From positions 1 to 33,444 of the forward strand of contig CAYFMP010000041.1 of NCBI GenBank assembly GCA_964344215.1: DNA of 33,444 bases. Reading direction: 5' to 3'. The stretch comes from CAYFMP01 sp964344215. GTDB lineage: Bacteria > Pseudomonadota > Alphaproteobacteria > Rhodospirillales > Casp-alpha2. The notes below the pieces were generated by a model, which saw only the letters and a program-made list of their open reading frames with translations, was not told the origin of the DNA and did not search any database. Of the stretch, positions 16,342-23,854 are shown in pieces (positions within the stretch are counted from its first letter, which is position 1; each line of letters begins with the position of its first letter). A program made the translations under genes and the position numbers.

Positions 16342-16812
16342 ATGGCAATCGCAATCACTCTCCAACAATTCCTGGAAAAGAACGAAATCGACTACGACAC
16401 CGTCGAACACCGGCCGACCGCTACGGCCTCGGACTCGGCGCAGGCCGCTCACGTTCCCGGCTCGCACCTGGCCAAGGGGGTGGTCCTGAAGGACGGCGAC
16501 GGCTACCTGCTGGCCGTGCTGCCGGCCTCGCATCACATCCAGATGGACGACTTGAAGGGTCTGTTGAGCCGCGACCTGAATCTGGCTTCGGAAGAAGAGA
16601 CCGAAGCGCTCTTCACCGACTGCCATATCGGCGCCATTCCGGCCGCCGGCATGGCCTACGGACTCGACGTGGTGATCGACGACAGCCTGATGAACACCGA
16701 CGACCTCTACTTCGAGGGCGGCGACCACACGACCCTGGTCCACATGGGCGGCCAGGCGTTCAACCGGATGATGGGGGACGCGCCGTACGGCCGCTTCAGC
16801 CGCCACGACTGA
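16342..16812 (+). CDS. YbaK/ProX-type aminoacyl-tRNA deacylase family protein
   Basis: 156-aa single-domain protein of the family that hydrolyses mischarged aminoacyl-tRNAs (YbaK acts on Cys-tRNA(Pro), ProX on Ala-tRNA(Pro)). HVPGSHLAKGVVLKDGDGYLLAVLPA contains the conserved Lys45, and AAGMAYGLDVVIDDSL is typical of the C-terminal half. The specific tRNA or amino acid cannot be told. A GGGAGG site precedes the start. It has its own intergenic region, and it converges with the truncated dioxygenase copy seven bases beyond its stop. Confidence 0.88.
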   Translation: MAIAITLQQFLEKNEIDYDTVEHRPTATASDSAQAAHVPGSHLAKGVVLKDGDGYLLAVLPASHHIQMDDLKGLLSRDLNLASEEETEALFTDCHIGAIPAAGMAYGLDVVIDDSLMNTDDLYFEGGDHTTLVHMGGQAFNRMMGDAPYGRFSRHD

Positions 16813-16819
16813 GGCGCGG

Positions 16820-17015
16820 CTATTCGGCTTCGTCGCCGATCGTCAGAAGACAATCGTCGGCGAGCGCCTGCAACGGCGTGAAGTCCCGGTGCGCGATGTA
16901 TTCCGGGCGCTTGAAGCGGCGTATGGCGTTGTCGACGTTGTTGTAGGAAATGTAGACGATCAGGCGGTTCCACGGCGACATGTTGGCGGTCGAGCCGTGC
17001 ACCAGCGTGCCGTGG
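16820..17015 (-). pseudogene. Truncated 3' copy of the PhyH/EctD-type dioxygenase gene
   Basis: This fragment encodes only the last ~62 residues of the dioxygenase at 17963-18757, from the distal iron-ligand region (LVHGSTANMSPWNR) to the C-terminus, ending GDEAE rather than GDEAVS. Homology stops abruptly at 17015, where the AT-rich insert begins. Without the HxD motif it cannot be an enzyme. Its position right after ybaK suggests it is the original chromosomal 3' end, displaced when the 17016-17972 segment arrived. Confidence 0.85.
16827..17015. repeat. 189-bp direct repeat, copy 1
   Basis: Aligns without gaps to 17973-18161, offset 1146, with five mismatches by eye (about 97% identical). 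It forms one boundary of the AT-rich two-gene insert. Confidence 0.92.
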
Positions 17016-17076
17016 TTGTTCTTGCTTCCGCCTCAATGCGTTCGATGAGACACGATTGGTAGCGGGACACCGTTAC

Positions 17077-17463
17077 CTATCCAAACTCCTTACGCGCTCG
17101 CTCATCCAAGATAGCTGCCACCAAGGAAGATACGGGCACACCCAATTCAGTTGCCCACTGCTTTACACGTTTCTGGATTGCTCGCGGCAGGTAATACTTT
17201 GCTTGCACAAATTTGCTATCGTCGTTCTTCAACTCCAGCAAAGAAAAGACACGCGTTATTTCCTCTTGGTGTTCTTTCTTGAACTCCATGGAGGCCTCGA
17301 ACTCAATGCATCCATCAGGCCGTTTAATCAATTCGCTGATCTCATACTGCGGATCAATTCGTTGAAGCTCGACATTGATAACGCGCTGCATCGATAGCCA
17401 GTTTTCTTTCTCTTTCTTTATTTCTTCCGGCTTTTGAACAATTTTCTTAACAACCTTAGCCAT
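17077..17463 (-). CDS. Putative ribbon-helix-helix-type regulator, 128 aa
   Basis: Second gene of an AT-rich two-gene module. The N-terminal half is Lys/Glu-rich and probably helical or coiled (KKIVQKPEEIKKEKENW). The C-terminal ~40 residues contain KYYLPRAIQKRVKQWATELG and then VPVSSLVAAILDERARKE, resembling a strand-helix-helix DNA-binding fold of the CopG/Arc type. The start at 17463 is chosen because in-frame sequence upstream overlaps the preceding gene and reads unnaturally. It lies eight bases after that gene's stop. As a DNA-binding candidate it could bind the palindrome in the module's own promoter. The fold is inferred from pattern only. Confidence 0.65.
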   Translation of the reverse strand: MAKVVKKIVQKPEEIKKEKENWLSMQRVINVELQRIDPQYEISELIKRPDGCIEFEASMEFKKEHQEEITRVFSLLELKNDDSKFVQAKYYLPRAIQKRVKQWATELGVPVSSLVAAILDERARKEFG

Positions 17464-17471
17464 TTCATCAC

Positions 17472-17846
17472 TCACTCTATATCGTAAATTGCCAAACCCT
17501 CGAGGCTGCTCTCCACCGCGATACTCTCCTGCTTCATGCCCACCCCCATCAGCGGGATGAGATCGTCCTCCAAGGCCCGCAGGAGATTGCGGCAATCGCT
17601 TACTGGCGCAAACGCCTTGAGAAGGTAATTAGGTTCTTTAATCCACTCGTCGCTGGCAGAGTGAAAAGCACCTGCGATGCTGTAGACCGGCGATACATAG
17701 TAGCCTCCAACATGCTGCTGGAACAGGTTCTCGGCTTGCTGTTGCCATTCTTTGACGGTCGATTTCGAAAGATTTTTTCCATCCTTATCTTTTGTCGGTA
17801 TGAAGAGTTGAACATATGATCGATAGCTGCGTTTCTGGGTTGGCAT
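17472..17846 (-). CDS. Unknown protein, 124 aa, first gene of the AT-rich module
   Basis: Not recognised. It begins MPTQKRSYRSYVQLFIPTKD and continues with an amphipathic stretch (STVKEWQQQAENLFQQHVGG), an aromatic-rich core and an acidic C-terminus. It has no signal peptide, membrane segment or evident catalytic motif. It is transcribed from a strong promoter with an overlapping palindrome and followed after eight bases by the putative regulator. The base composition is clearly more AT-rich than the phosphonate genes and the dioxygenase, consistent with recent transfer. A toxin-antitoxin pair, a small mobile-element accessory module or a phage remnant are all possible. Confidence 0.7.
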   Translation of the reverse strand: MPTQKRSYRSYVQLFIPTKDKDGKNLSKSTVKEWQQQAENLFQQHVGGYYVSPVYSIAGAFHSASDEWIKEPNYLLKAFAPVSDCRNLLRALEDDLIPLMGVGMKQESIAVESSLEGLAIYDIE

Positions 17847-17873
17847 CTACCTTATCCTATTGGCACAAATCTA

Positions 17874-17908
17874 TTTAGTACTATAGTACTAAAATTAAAG
17901 CATGTCAA
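17874..17908 (-). promoter_or_regulatory. Consensus sigma-70 promoter with a 20-bp perfect palindrome over the -10 box
   Basis: On the minus strand, TTGACA (17908-17903), a 17-base spacer and TATAGT (17885-17880) form a near-ideal promoter. It would start transcription near 17873, about 27 bases before the 124-aa gene. TTTAGTACTATAGTACTAAA (17874-17893) is a perfect palindrome built from two AGTACT half-sites that covers the -10 element. A protein bound there would block RNA polymerase, which suggests negative autoregulation by the downstream putative ribbon-helix-helix protein. Confidence 0.8.
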
Positions 17909-17962
17909 AATTCATTTAACCCCTCCGAAATTGCCCCCTTTCGCCAGAGCCTAGGAAAGCAA

Positions 17963-18757
17963 TTAGGAAACCGCTTCGTCGCCGATCGTCAGAAGACAAT
18001 CGTCGGCGAGCGCCTGCAACGGCGTGAAGTCGCGGTGCGCGATGTATTCCGGGCGCTTGAAGCGGCGGATGGCGTTGTCGACGTTGTTGTAGGAAATATA
18101 GACGATCAACCGGTTCCACGGCGACATGTTGGCGGTCGAGCCGTGCACCAGCGTGCCGTGGAAGAAGAAGCCGGTGCCGGGCGGCCCCTTCGGGGCGACG
18201 ATGCCGCCGTCGGCCACCAACCCGGCGATCTTGTCGTTGTCCAGAGTCCACAAGGGATAGCTCGTCGTCGTCACGTCGTGGCCGGCCTCGAGCACGCCCA
18301 ATCTGTGGCTCTTCGGGATGATCATAAGCGGCGCGTTGAACTCGTTGACCTCGTCCATGAACACGGCCAGATTCATGGCCCGCGCTTCCGGCATGTCGTC
18401 GTCGCGTTTCCAGGTGCCGTAGTCCTGGTGCCACTGCCAGACGTCGCCGTTGAAGGCGGCCTTGCCGTTGAGCTTGAACTGATGGACGTAGACCTGGCCG
18501 CCGAGCAGCTGCTCGGCCGGCCCGAGGACGCGCGGGTGGCGGACGAAGCGCCGGTAGACCTCGTTGTAGGTGTGGACGGCGAACGCGGTGCGGACGACGT
18601 CGCCGGCCTGCTCGCGGACGTTCTCCGGCCGGCGCTCGGCGAAGATGGCCGGGATCTCCGCCTGCATCACCGCCACCTCTTGGGGCGAAAACAGGTCGGG
18701 CAGGACGAGGAAGCCTTCCTCGTCGAACTGTTCGAGTTGGTCTTCGCTCAGTTTCAT
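17963..18757 (-). CDS. PhyH/EctD-type Fe(II)/2-oxoglutarate dioxygenase
   Basis: 264-aa non-heme iron oxygenase expected to hydroxylate a small molecule using O2 and 2-oxoglutarate. Iron ligands are His110 and Asp112 (WQWHQDYGTW) and His205 (LVHGSTANMSPWNR). Arg216, eleven residues later, should bind 2-oxoglutarate. The same H-x10-R spacing and the APLMIIPKSHR segment are seen in ectoine hydroxylase, but no ectoine genes are near, so the substrate is unknown. Another PhyH member, PhnY*, hydroxylates AEP, but its PhnZ partner is absent here. Its last ~63 codons lie in the duplicated block, so the C-terminus may have been supplied by the inserted segment. Confidence 0.88.
   Translation of the reverse strand: MKLSEDQLEQFDEEGFLVLPDLFSPQEVAVMQAEIPAIFAERRPENVREQAGDVVRTAFAVHTYNEVYRRFVRHPRVLGPAEQLLGGQVYVHQFKLNGKAAFNGDVWQWHQDYGTWKRDDDMPEARAMNLAVFMDEVNEFNAPLMIIPKSHRLGVLEAGHDVTTTSYPLWTLDNDKIAGLVADGGIVAPKGPPGTGFFFHGTLVHGSTANMSPWNRLIVYISYNNVDNAIRRFKRPEYIAHRDFTPLQALADDCLLTIGDEAVS
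17973..18161. repeat. 189-bp direct repeat, copy 2 (inside the intact dioxygenase gene)
   Basis: Partner of 16827-17015. It covers codons from about residue 199 of the dioxygenase almost to its stop. The segment between the copies (17016-17972, 957 bases) contains the two-gene AT-rich module and its promoter. Confidence 0.92.
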
Positions 18758-18868
18758 GGCTTGCGCCCTCCTCGTTCGGCTCCAGTATAGGCGCGTTCGG
18801 CCGCCGAAACGACACTCATGACGGCCGCCGTTCGGTCAGCGCAACGAGCGTTGGTGGTCCGAACGTGA

Positions 18869-20479
18869 TTAGATGTCGGAAGAGTCGATATAGATATGTA
18901 CGGCCCGGTTCTCGGGATGCGAAACCCCGTCAGGCGTCTGCAGTGGTGAGAAATCCTCTGGACCGACGAGAACCCTGATTGATTCCTTGTCGATGTCATG
19001 TTCAATCAAAACGCGCGCGGCTGCCAGTGCACGTTGGTAGGCCAGGAGTAGGTTCCAGTCGTGTTTTCCCGTTCTGTCGGCGAAACCGTAGACGCTGACG
19101 ATGCTGTTCGGCTTCATAACGGCGATGACCCGTTCGATTTCCCCCGTGTGACTGTCATCGATCTGGTAGTCGTCTGGAGCGAACAGCAGTTTGGCCACCG
19201 GCGCCCTCGCTCCAATTGGTTCTGGGCGGGAGGGCTCTGATTTCCCGCGCAGTCGCCGGAGTTCATTCAATACCGAGGATTTCGTAAGGGCGATTTCTGC
19301 GGTCAGGTCTTCCGTTCCTTCCGCCACTTCGCGTCTTACAGTCTCACGAAGTTTCTCGGCGATTTTCTCCGGGTCGATTTCGCTACCGTCGCCGAACAGT
19401 CCGCTGTAGACGGTGATCAACGCCGCCGCTTTGTTCATGGTTCCCCAGAAGGCGCCCTCCTTCAGGGCTTCCTCGACTTTCGGAGCCACCGCATCGGCGA
19501 TCTCATCAGGCGTCGGGTGACCTTGTAGCTCAACAAGGGTTTCCAGGCTGCCGAGCTTGGTTGCCAGGCTAGCCATTCCCGATGACACAGGATCGATCCT
19601 GGAATTGAAATGGGCGACCAACGACTCCCGTTGCATGTTCAGCCGTTTGTCGAGTTCCGCCGGGCTGACGCAGTTTTCCCCCGACGGACAAGCGACCTGT
19701 GGTTCATTGGTAGCCCCCTGTGCTTCAGTCCAACTAAAGAATGCCATTCCCAAAAAGCCGACCGCGACGAAGAATTGGATTAATGGTATCCATATCCCGT
19801 GCTGGTAAGGCGAGCCTCCGATTTCCTCATTATCTCTAGCCTCTCGTAGATGGATGCCCAGTTGCCGCTCTATCATATATTCTTCCGTCTTCGGCCTTCG
19901 TTTGCAGAATAGCCTCCCTAGTTTCGTCAAGCAGATTCGTCTCCACAACCTCCCTAACCTCGTCAGACAATTATCTTCTCGATATCTGTCCTCCACTCTC
20001 TCTGCATTCGGGTCTTTCAGTTTCCACATCTTCATTCCGAACCCGGTCGGTGGTCGCCGATGCGGCCAATAGATAGGGCGTCTGTAACCGCGATAAATAA
20101 CATCTTTCTCCAGAGCTAGAAGGTTGGCCTCGGCGACATGTACGAGTTCTTCGTTTCGATGATCGAGAAAACGGAAGGAGAAGCTAATTAGGAATCCTAG
20201 ACCAGCGATCCAGGTCGCAGGCCAAAATGCCTCAGCTCTGAAGAGAAATCCGTAAGCCGTTGCCAACGCACCGGCGAACAAGAGAAAGAAGTGAAAGACC
20301 TTGGCGCGCTGATCGGCGTTGTACTTGAACGCCTCGAAGGCGTAGTTGAAGCGGGCCTCGAACAGTTTCCATTTATCGGCGGGCGCCGATCCGTCCTTGC
20401 CCCGCGTATTCTGATCTAGGTCTTCAAGCTTGAGATCGTACTCGTCACTATATTCACGCCCTTCGTTCTCTTCGCTCAT
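18869..20479 (-). CDS. Three-helix inner-membrane protein with C-terminal OmpA-like domain
   Basis: 536-aa protein. A charged N-terminus is followed by a helical hairpin in the membrane (about residues 62-80 and 86-104) preceded by FEAFKYNADQRAKVFHFF. This arrangement recalls small RipA-type or 2TM effector-like membrane modules. A basic cytoplasmic loop with an internal near-repeat (CLTRLGRL, then CLTKLGRLF) leads to a third helix at about 229-250. The rest should be periplasmic: Cys264/Cys270, a helical stretch, and an OmpA-like domain from about 430 (VYGFADRTGKHDWNLLLAYQRALAAARVL; HPENRAVHIYI) that may bind peptidoglycan, as in MotB. The start at 20479 has a strong GAGGAGG site and overlaps the end of deoC by 26 bases. 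Function unknown. GC is lower than deoC. Confidence 0.75.
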   Translation of the reverse strand: MSEENEGREYSDEYDLKLEDLDQNTRGKDGSAPADKWKLFEARFNYAFEAFKYNADQRAKVFHFFLLFAGALATAYGFLFRAEAFWPATWIAGLGFLISFSFRFLDHRNEELVHVAEANLLALEKDVIYRGYRRPIYWPHRRPPTGFGMKMWKLKDPNAERVEDRYREDNCLTRLGRLWRRICLTKLGRLFCKRRPKTEEYMIERQLGIHLREARDNEEIGGSPYQHGIWIPLIQFFVAVGFLGMAFFSWTEAQGATNEPQVACPSGENCVSPAELDKRLNMQRESLVAHFNSRIDPVSSGMASLATKLGSLETLVELQGHPTPDEIADAVAPKVEEALKEGAFWGTMNKAAALITVYSGLFGDGSEIDPEKIAEKLRETVRREVAEGTEDLTAEIALTKSSVLNELRRLRGKSEPSRPEPIGARAPVAKLLFAPDDYQIDDSHTGEIERVIAVMKPNSIVSVYGFADRTGKHDWNLLLAYQRALAAARVLIEHDIDKESIRVLVGPEDFSPLQTPDGVSHPENRAVHIYIDSSDI

Positions 20480-21155
20480 CTTGACCGCGCGCCTCCTCGA
20501 CGATCGCCACCGACCTGGAGCAGCCCAGCCGGGTCGCCCCCGCCTCGATCATAGAGTATGCCTCATCGAGCGAACTTATACCACCTGCCGCTTTAATACC
20601 CAGCCTATCGCCAACCATACGTTTAAAGAGGGCAACGTCTTCGATGGTGGCACCGGCCGAGGCGAATCCGGTCGAGGTCTTCACGTAATCGGCTCCAGCC
20701 GCTTCGCAGACCTCACAGCCGAGCTCTTTTTCCCGGTCGGTCAGCAGAGCCGTTTCGAGGATGACCTTCACTTTCGCATCCGACGCATGAGCGACCTCGA
20801 CGACGCCCGCAATGTCTGTTTCGACCAAGGCGTAATCACCTGCCTTGAGGGCGCCGATGTTGACGACCATGTCCAGTTCGGTCGCCCCCTCGCCGATGGC
20901 ACATTCACTCTCGTAGGCCTTGGCGGCGGACAGCGTGTTGCCGTGGGGAAAACCGATGACGGTGGCGACGGCGACATTGGAGCCTGCACACAACCCAGCG
21001 GCACGCGTGATCCAGGTCGGCGAGATGCAGACGGCCGCGAAACCGTATCGAAGCGCCTCCTCGCAGAGCCTGACGATATCGGCGTCGACGGTGTCCGGTT
21101 TTAGGACGGTATGGTCAATCATGCGGGAAAGCTCGTTCAAGGAGAGTGTTGACAT
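20454..21155 (-). CDS. deoC: Deoxyribose-phosphate aldolase
   Basis: Converts 2-deoxyribose-5-phosphate to glyceraldehyde-3-phosphate and acetaldehyde in deoxynucleoside breakdown. It is a 233-aa TIM-barrel class I aldolase. The Schiff-base Lys159 is in DYVKTSTGF, the catalytic Lys188 in GIKAAGGI, and Asp95 in ELDMVVNIG. IDHTVLKPD at the N-terminus is the family hallmark. The end of the gene overlaps the start of the OmpA-fusion gene by 26 bases. No other deo genes are in the window. Its product acetaldehyde is shared with PhnX, probably by coincidence. Confidence 0.94.
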   Translation of the reverse strand: MSTLSLNELSRMIDHTVLKPDTVDADIVRLCEEALRYGFAAVCISPTWITRAAGLCAGSNVAVATVIGFPHGNTLSAAKAYESECAIGEGATELDMVVNIGALKAGDYALVETDIAGVVEVAHASDAKVKVILETALLTDREKELGCEVCEAAGADYVKTSTGFASAGATIEDVALFKRMVGDRLGIKAAGGISSLDEAYSMIEAGATRLGCSRSVAIVEEARGQDERRERRA

Positions 21156-21272
21156 CGACCGGCCTTTCGCTGCCGCTTACGGGAAAAATTCTCGCCGAAA
21201 CAACTGTACCACACCAGCCCGTCAACGCCTATTGGCCGTTGGCGGAAAGCTTTCGAGCGCCGCGCGCTTTTC

Positions 21273-22010
21273 CTATTCGGGGCGCCGCGCCAGCACCATC
21301 GTCACCGATGCGGTGGAAGTATGCTCGGGAGACGAGATCGTATTCATAAACGCGTCGGCGATTCGATGGAATCGCTCGGCGCCGAAATAGGTTCTCATGG
21401 TGTGCATTCGCTCGAACCGATGCGTCCACGCGGCCAGAATCTCGGGTGGAGCGGCGCCGTCGAACGCCAGTTCAGGGTCCTCCCATGAGGTCTCGGAAAT
21501 GACGTTCAACCCCAATCTCCGGCATATCCCGCCCAATCGGCGGCCCATGCGGAAATCATAGCGATCGTTCGAACGTGCATGGTCCATGAATTCCTTGAAA
21601 GCATTTCGCGCCTCCTCCGAAAGCGGGTGATGGCCGTCAAGAAGATCGTCGACCTCGACGATCGCCAGCCAGCCTCCCGGCGCCACGCAGGAGGTCCATC
21701 GCTCCAATACGGGGGCGAAGGTCGGGAAATAGGCGGCGGCAAAGCTCGACCACAGTCCGCTCACGGGACCGATATCCGCGTTCACGAACTCGCAGTTCGA
21801 CGGACAATGCCGGCGAGCGTACTCGAGAAAGGAGGATTCCTGGTCGATTCCGACAACCCGTTCGCAAAGAGACGCCAAGCGGGCGCTCACCAACCCCGGG
21901 CCGCACCCCAGGTCGAGGACGCTCTGTCCGCTCTCGATTGGCAATCGGTCGAGCATGGCCTCCCAATCGCGCCACTCGTCCCGCGCCAGGTATTCCTTGA
22001 GCAAATTCAT
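21273..22010 (-). CDS. Class I SAM-dependent methyltransferase
   Basis: 245-aa cytosolic protein. SVLDLGCGPGLVSARLA is motif I, which binds S-adenosylmethionine, and VVGIDQESSFLEYARRH follows with the acidic residue that contacts the ribose. The remainder resembles small-molecule methyltransferases (LEYARRHCPSNCEFVNADIG). The substrate is unknown. The start overlaps the stop of the TPR-glycosyltransferase gene by four bases (ATGA), so the two are translationally coupled. A role in modifying a glycan or a product of that enzyme is possible but unproven. Confidence 0.88.
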   Translation of the reverse strand: MNLLKEYLARDEWRDWEAMLDRLPIESGQSVLDLGCGPGLVSARLASLCERVVGIDQESSFLEYARRHCPSNCEFVNADIGPVSGLWSSFAAAYFPTFAPVLERWTSCVAPGGWLAIVEVDDLLDGHHPLSEEARNAFKEFMDHARSNDRYDFRMGRRLGGICRRLGLNVISETSWEDPELAFDGAAPPEILAAWTHRFERMHTMRTYFGAERFHRIADAFMNTISSPEHTSTASVTMVLARRPE

Positions 22011-23662
22011 CGATCTCTGCGCTCAGTCAGGGATTCCTTGATCCGCGCCACGACGCCGGCCCAGTCGCCGTGACGCCGTTGCCGGAACAGCCGCATGGTC
22101 GGGTACCACGGGCTGTCGTCGGCGGCATGCGGCAGCATCAGCCAGACCGGGCGGCCGAGCGCGCCGGCCAGATGCGCCACCGCCGTGTCCGGCGAAACCA
22201 CCAGATCGAGGCGATCGACGACGGTGGCCGTGTCGGCGAAGCTTTCGAACCCGGGCGTCGGGTCGGCGACCGCGTCGGCCAGGCCCATTGCCGCCAGGTC
22301 GTCGGCGCCGCCCTCGACCTGCAGCGAGTGGAAGCGCACGCCTTCCACCTCGAGAAGCGGCGCCAGGGCTCCTAGCCCCGGCGAGCGCCAGAGGTTGCGC
22401 TTGTGTTTGGGGCTGCCCTTCCAGGCGATGCCGACCTGCAGGCCGTTGCCGCCGACGGCGTCCTTCCACTTCCCGGCCGCCGTTTCGGGCACGCTCAGGT
22501 ACGGCACCGCGGCCGGCATGTTCGAGAAGTCGGTGGCGAAGACGCCGGGCAGGCTCATCATCGGCACCTGGAGATCGTGCGGCGGCATGCCGGCGCCGGC
22601 GGCGGCGACCTCCGACACCCCGTCGACGCGTTCCATCAGTTCGACCAGCGGTTCCGCGCACTCGACAACGACGCGGCCGCCGCGCTCGGCCGCCAGCGGT
22701 AGGTAGCGGGCGAACTGCAGGCAGTCGCCGAACCCCTGTTCGGCGTGAACCAGCAGGGTCTTGCCGTCGAACGCCTGGCCTCGCCATTGCGGCGCCGCCC
22801 AATCGCGGCGGATGGCGGCGAAGTGTTTGGTTTTCCAGCGCCACTCGAATTCCCGCCAGCCGTCCTCGAAGCGGCCGGCCTGGAGCAGGGCCTGGGCGTT
22901 GTTGCGGCGGCATTCGGGGTCGTCGGGATTGATCTTGAGCGCGCGGGCATAAGACGCCAGCGCGCCCGCGAGGTCGCCCGCTTCCTGCAGCGCCACGCCG
23001 AGATTGGAGCGGACCTCGGCGATTTGCGGATCGATGTCGAGGGCCCTCCGGAAGTCCTTGATGGCCGCCTCGAAATCGAACAGCGCCAGGCGCGCGTTGC
23101 CGAGGTTGCACCAGGCCTCGACCCGCGCTTCGTCGAGTTCCAGCGCCTCCTTGTAAGACGCGATCGCCGCCTCGAAATCGCCGGCCTCCTGCAGATCGTC
23201 GCCGAGACCCTGCAGGGCGGCGACCAGGTTGGTGCGGGCCGCCGCCAGTTCCGGGTCCAGTTCGAGCGCCCGCCGGCAAGCATCGGCCGCGCCCGAGTGA
23301 TCGCCCGTGCCGATCAGGGCGGCGGCCAGGTCGGAGCCGACCTCGGCGTCGTCGGGCTGCAACTCCAGCGCCCGGCCGTAGGCGGCCACCGCCCCCGCAT
23401 CGTCGCCGGCCGCATGGCGGACCCGGCCGAGGTTGGCGTGGTAGCGCGGATCGGACCCGTTCAGTTCGACGGCCCGTTCGATCAACCCGAGCGCGGTTTC
23501 GGCATCGCCCCGCTGATGGGCGATCAGGCCGAGCAGGTGGAGGGCGTCGGCGTGGTCCGGATCGGCGTCGACGAGCGCGCGGTAGACGGCTTCCGCGTCG
23601 TCGAGCCGGCCGGCCTGGTGAAGCTCGACGGCGGCGGCCAGGGTGCGGTCGGGTTCGGTCAT
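22007..23662 (-). CDS. TPR-repeat protein with C-terminal glycosyltransferase-like domain
   Basis: 551-aa protein. Residues 1 to about 290 are roughly eight tetratricopeptide repeats with alternating patterns such as DAEAVYRALVDADPDHADAL and AIASYKEALELDEARVEAW. The C-terminal half has features of the heptosyltransferase/OGT-like fold: LLVHAEQGFGDCLQFARYLP, VGIAWKGSPKHKRN, and DLVVSPDTAVAHLAGALGRP, which in this family contacts the sugar nucleotide. Such proteins are common in alphaproteobacteria, and many remain unassigned; protein or surface-glycan glycosylation is the likely role. The start at 23662 is favoured, with an in-frame ATG at 23695 as alternative. It is divergent from the glutamine synthetase-like gene. 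Confidence 0.88.
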   Translation of the reverse strand: MTEPDRTLAAAVELHQAGRLDDAEAVYRALVDADPDHADALHLLGLIAHQRGDAETALGLIERAVELNGSDPRYHANLGRVRHAAGDDAGAVAAYGRALELQPDDAEVGSDLAAALIGTGDHSGAADACRRALELDPELAAARTNLVAALQGLGDDLQEAGDFEAAIASYKEALELDEARVEAWCNLGNARLALFDFEAAIKDFRRALDIDPQIAEVRSNLGVALQEAGDLAGALASYARALKINPDDPECRRNNAQALLQAGRFEDGWREFEWRWKTKHFAAIRRDWAAPQWRGQAFDGKTLLVHAEQGFGDCLQFARYLPLAAERGGRVVVECAEPLVELMERVDGVSEVAAAGAGMPPHDLQVPMMSLPGVFATDFSNMPAAVPYLSVPETAAGKWKDAVGGNGLQVGIAWKGSPKHKRNLWRSPGLGALAPLLEVEGVRFHSLQVEGGADDLAAMGLADAVADPTPGFESFADTATVVDRLDLVVSPDTAVAHLAGALGRPVWLMLPHAADDSPWYPTMRLFRQRRHGDWAGVVARIKESLTERRDR

Positions 23663-23756
23663 CGGCCGACGGTTCCTCGGGTCTTTCGCGGTCATCTGTC
23701 TTATCGCGCCCGGACGCTCCGGACAATGGCCGGCACGGTCGATTCCGACGTGCAAA

Positions 23757-23788
23757 ATCGCCCAAAGGCGGTAATCTTTTGGGGCGAT
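23757..23788. promoter_or_regulatory. Imperfect inverted repeat in the divergent region before the glutamine synthetase-like gene
   Basis: atcgcccaaa (23757-23766) faces tttggggcgat (23778-23788), complementary apart from one extra g. It lies about 70 bases before the ligase start, in the divergent region shared with the TPR gene. It may be an operator. No -10/-35 pair was convincing. Confidence 0.35.
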
Positions 23789-23854
23789 CGAGCGAACGGC
23801 GGCCGAGCGCTGAGCCGGACCGCCGACGGTGTCACGGCAAGGGGGAAAAAGCAC

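Noticed and set aside
17077..17846. Confident naming of the two-gene module as a toxin-antitoxin system
   Set aside because: Only operon form and a possible regulator fold support it; no toxin motif was recognised.
17963..18757. Calling the dioxygenase ectoine hydroxylase (ectD) or AEP hydroxylase (phnY*)
   Set aside because: Active-site spacing fits the superfamily broadly, but neither ectABC nor phnZ is present in the window.
22745..23854. Long upstream extension of the glutamine synthetase-like gene
   Set aside because: It is antisense to the TPR repeats, and the family starts at 23855 behind a good ribosome site.
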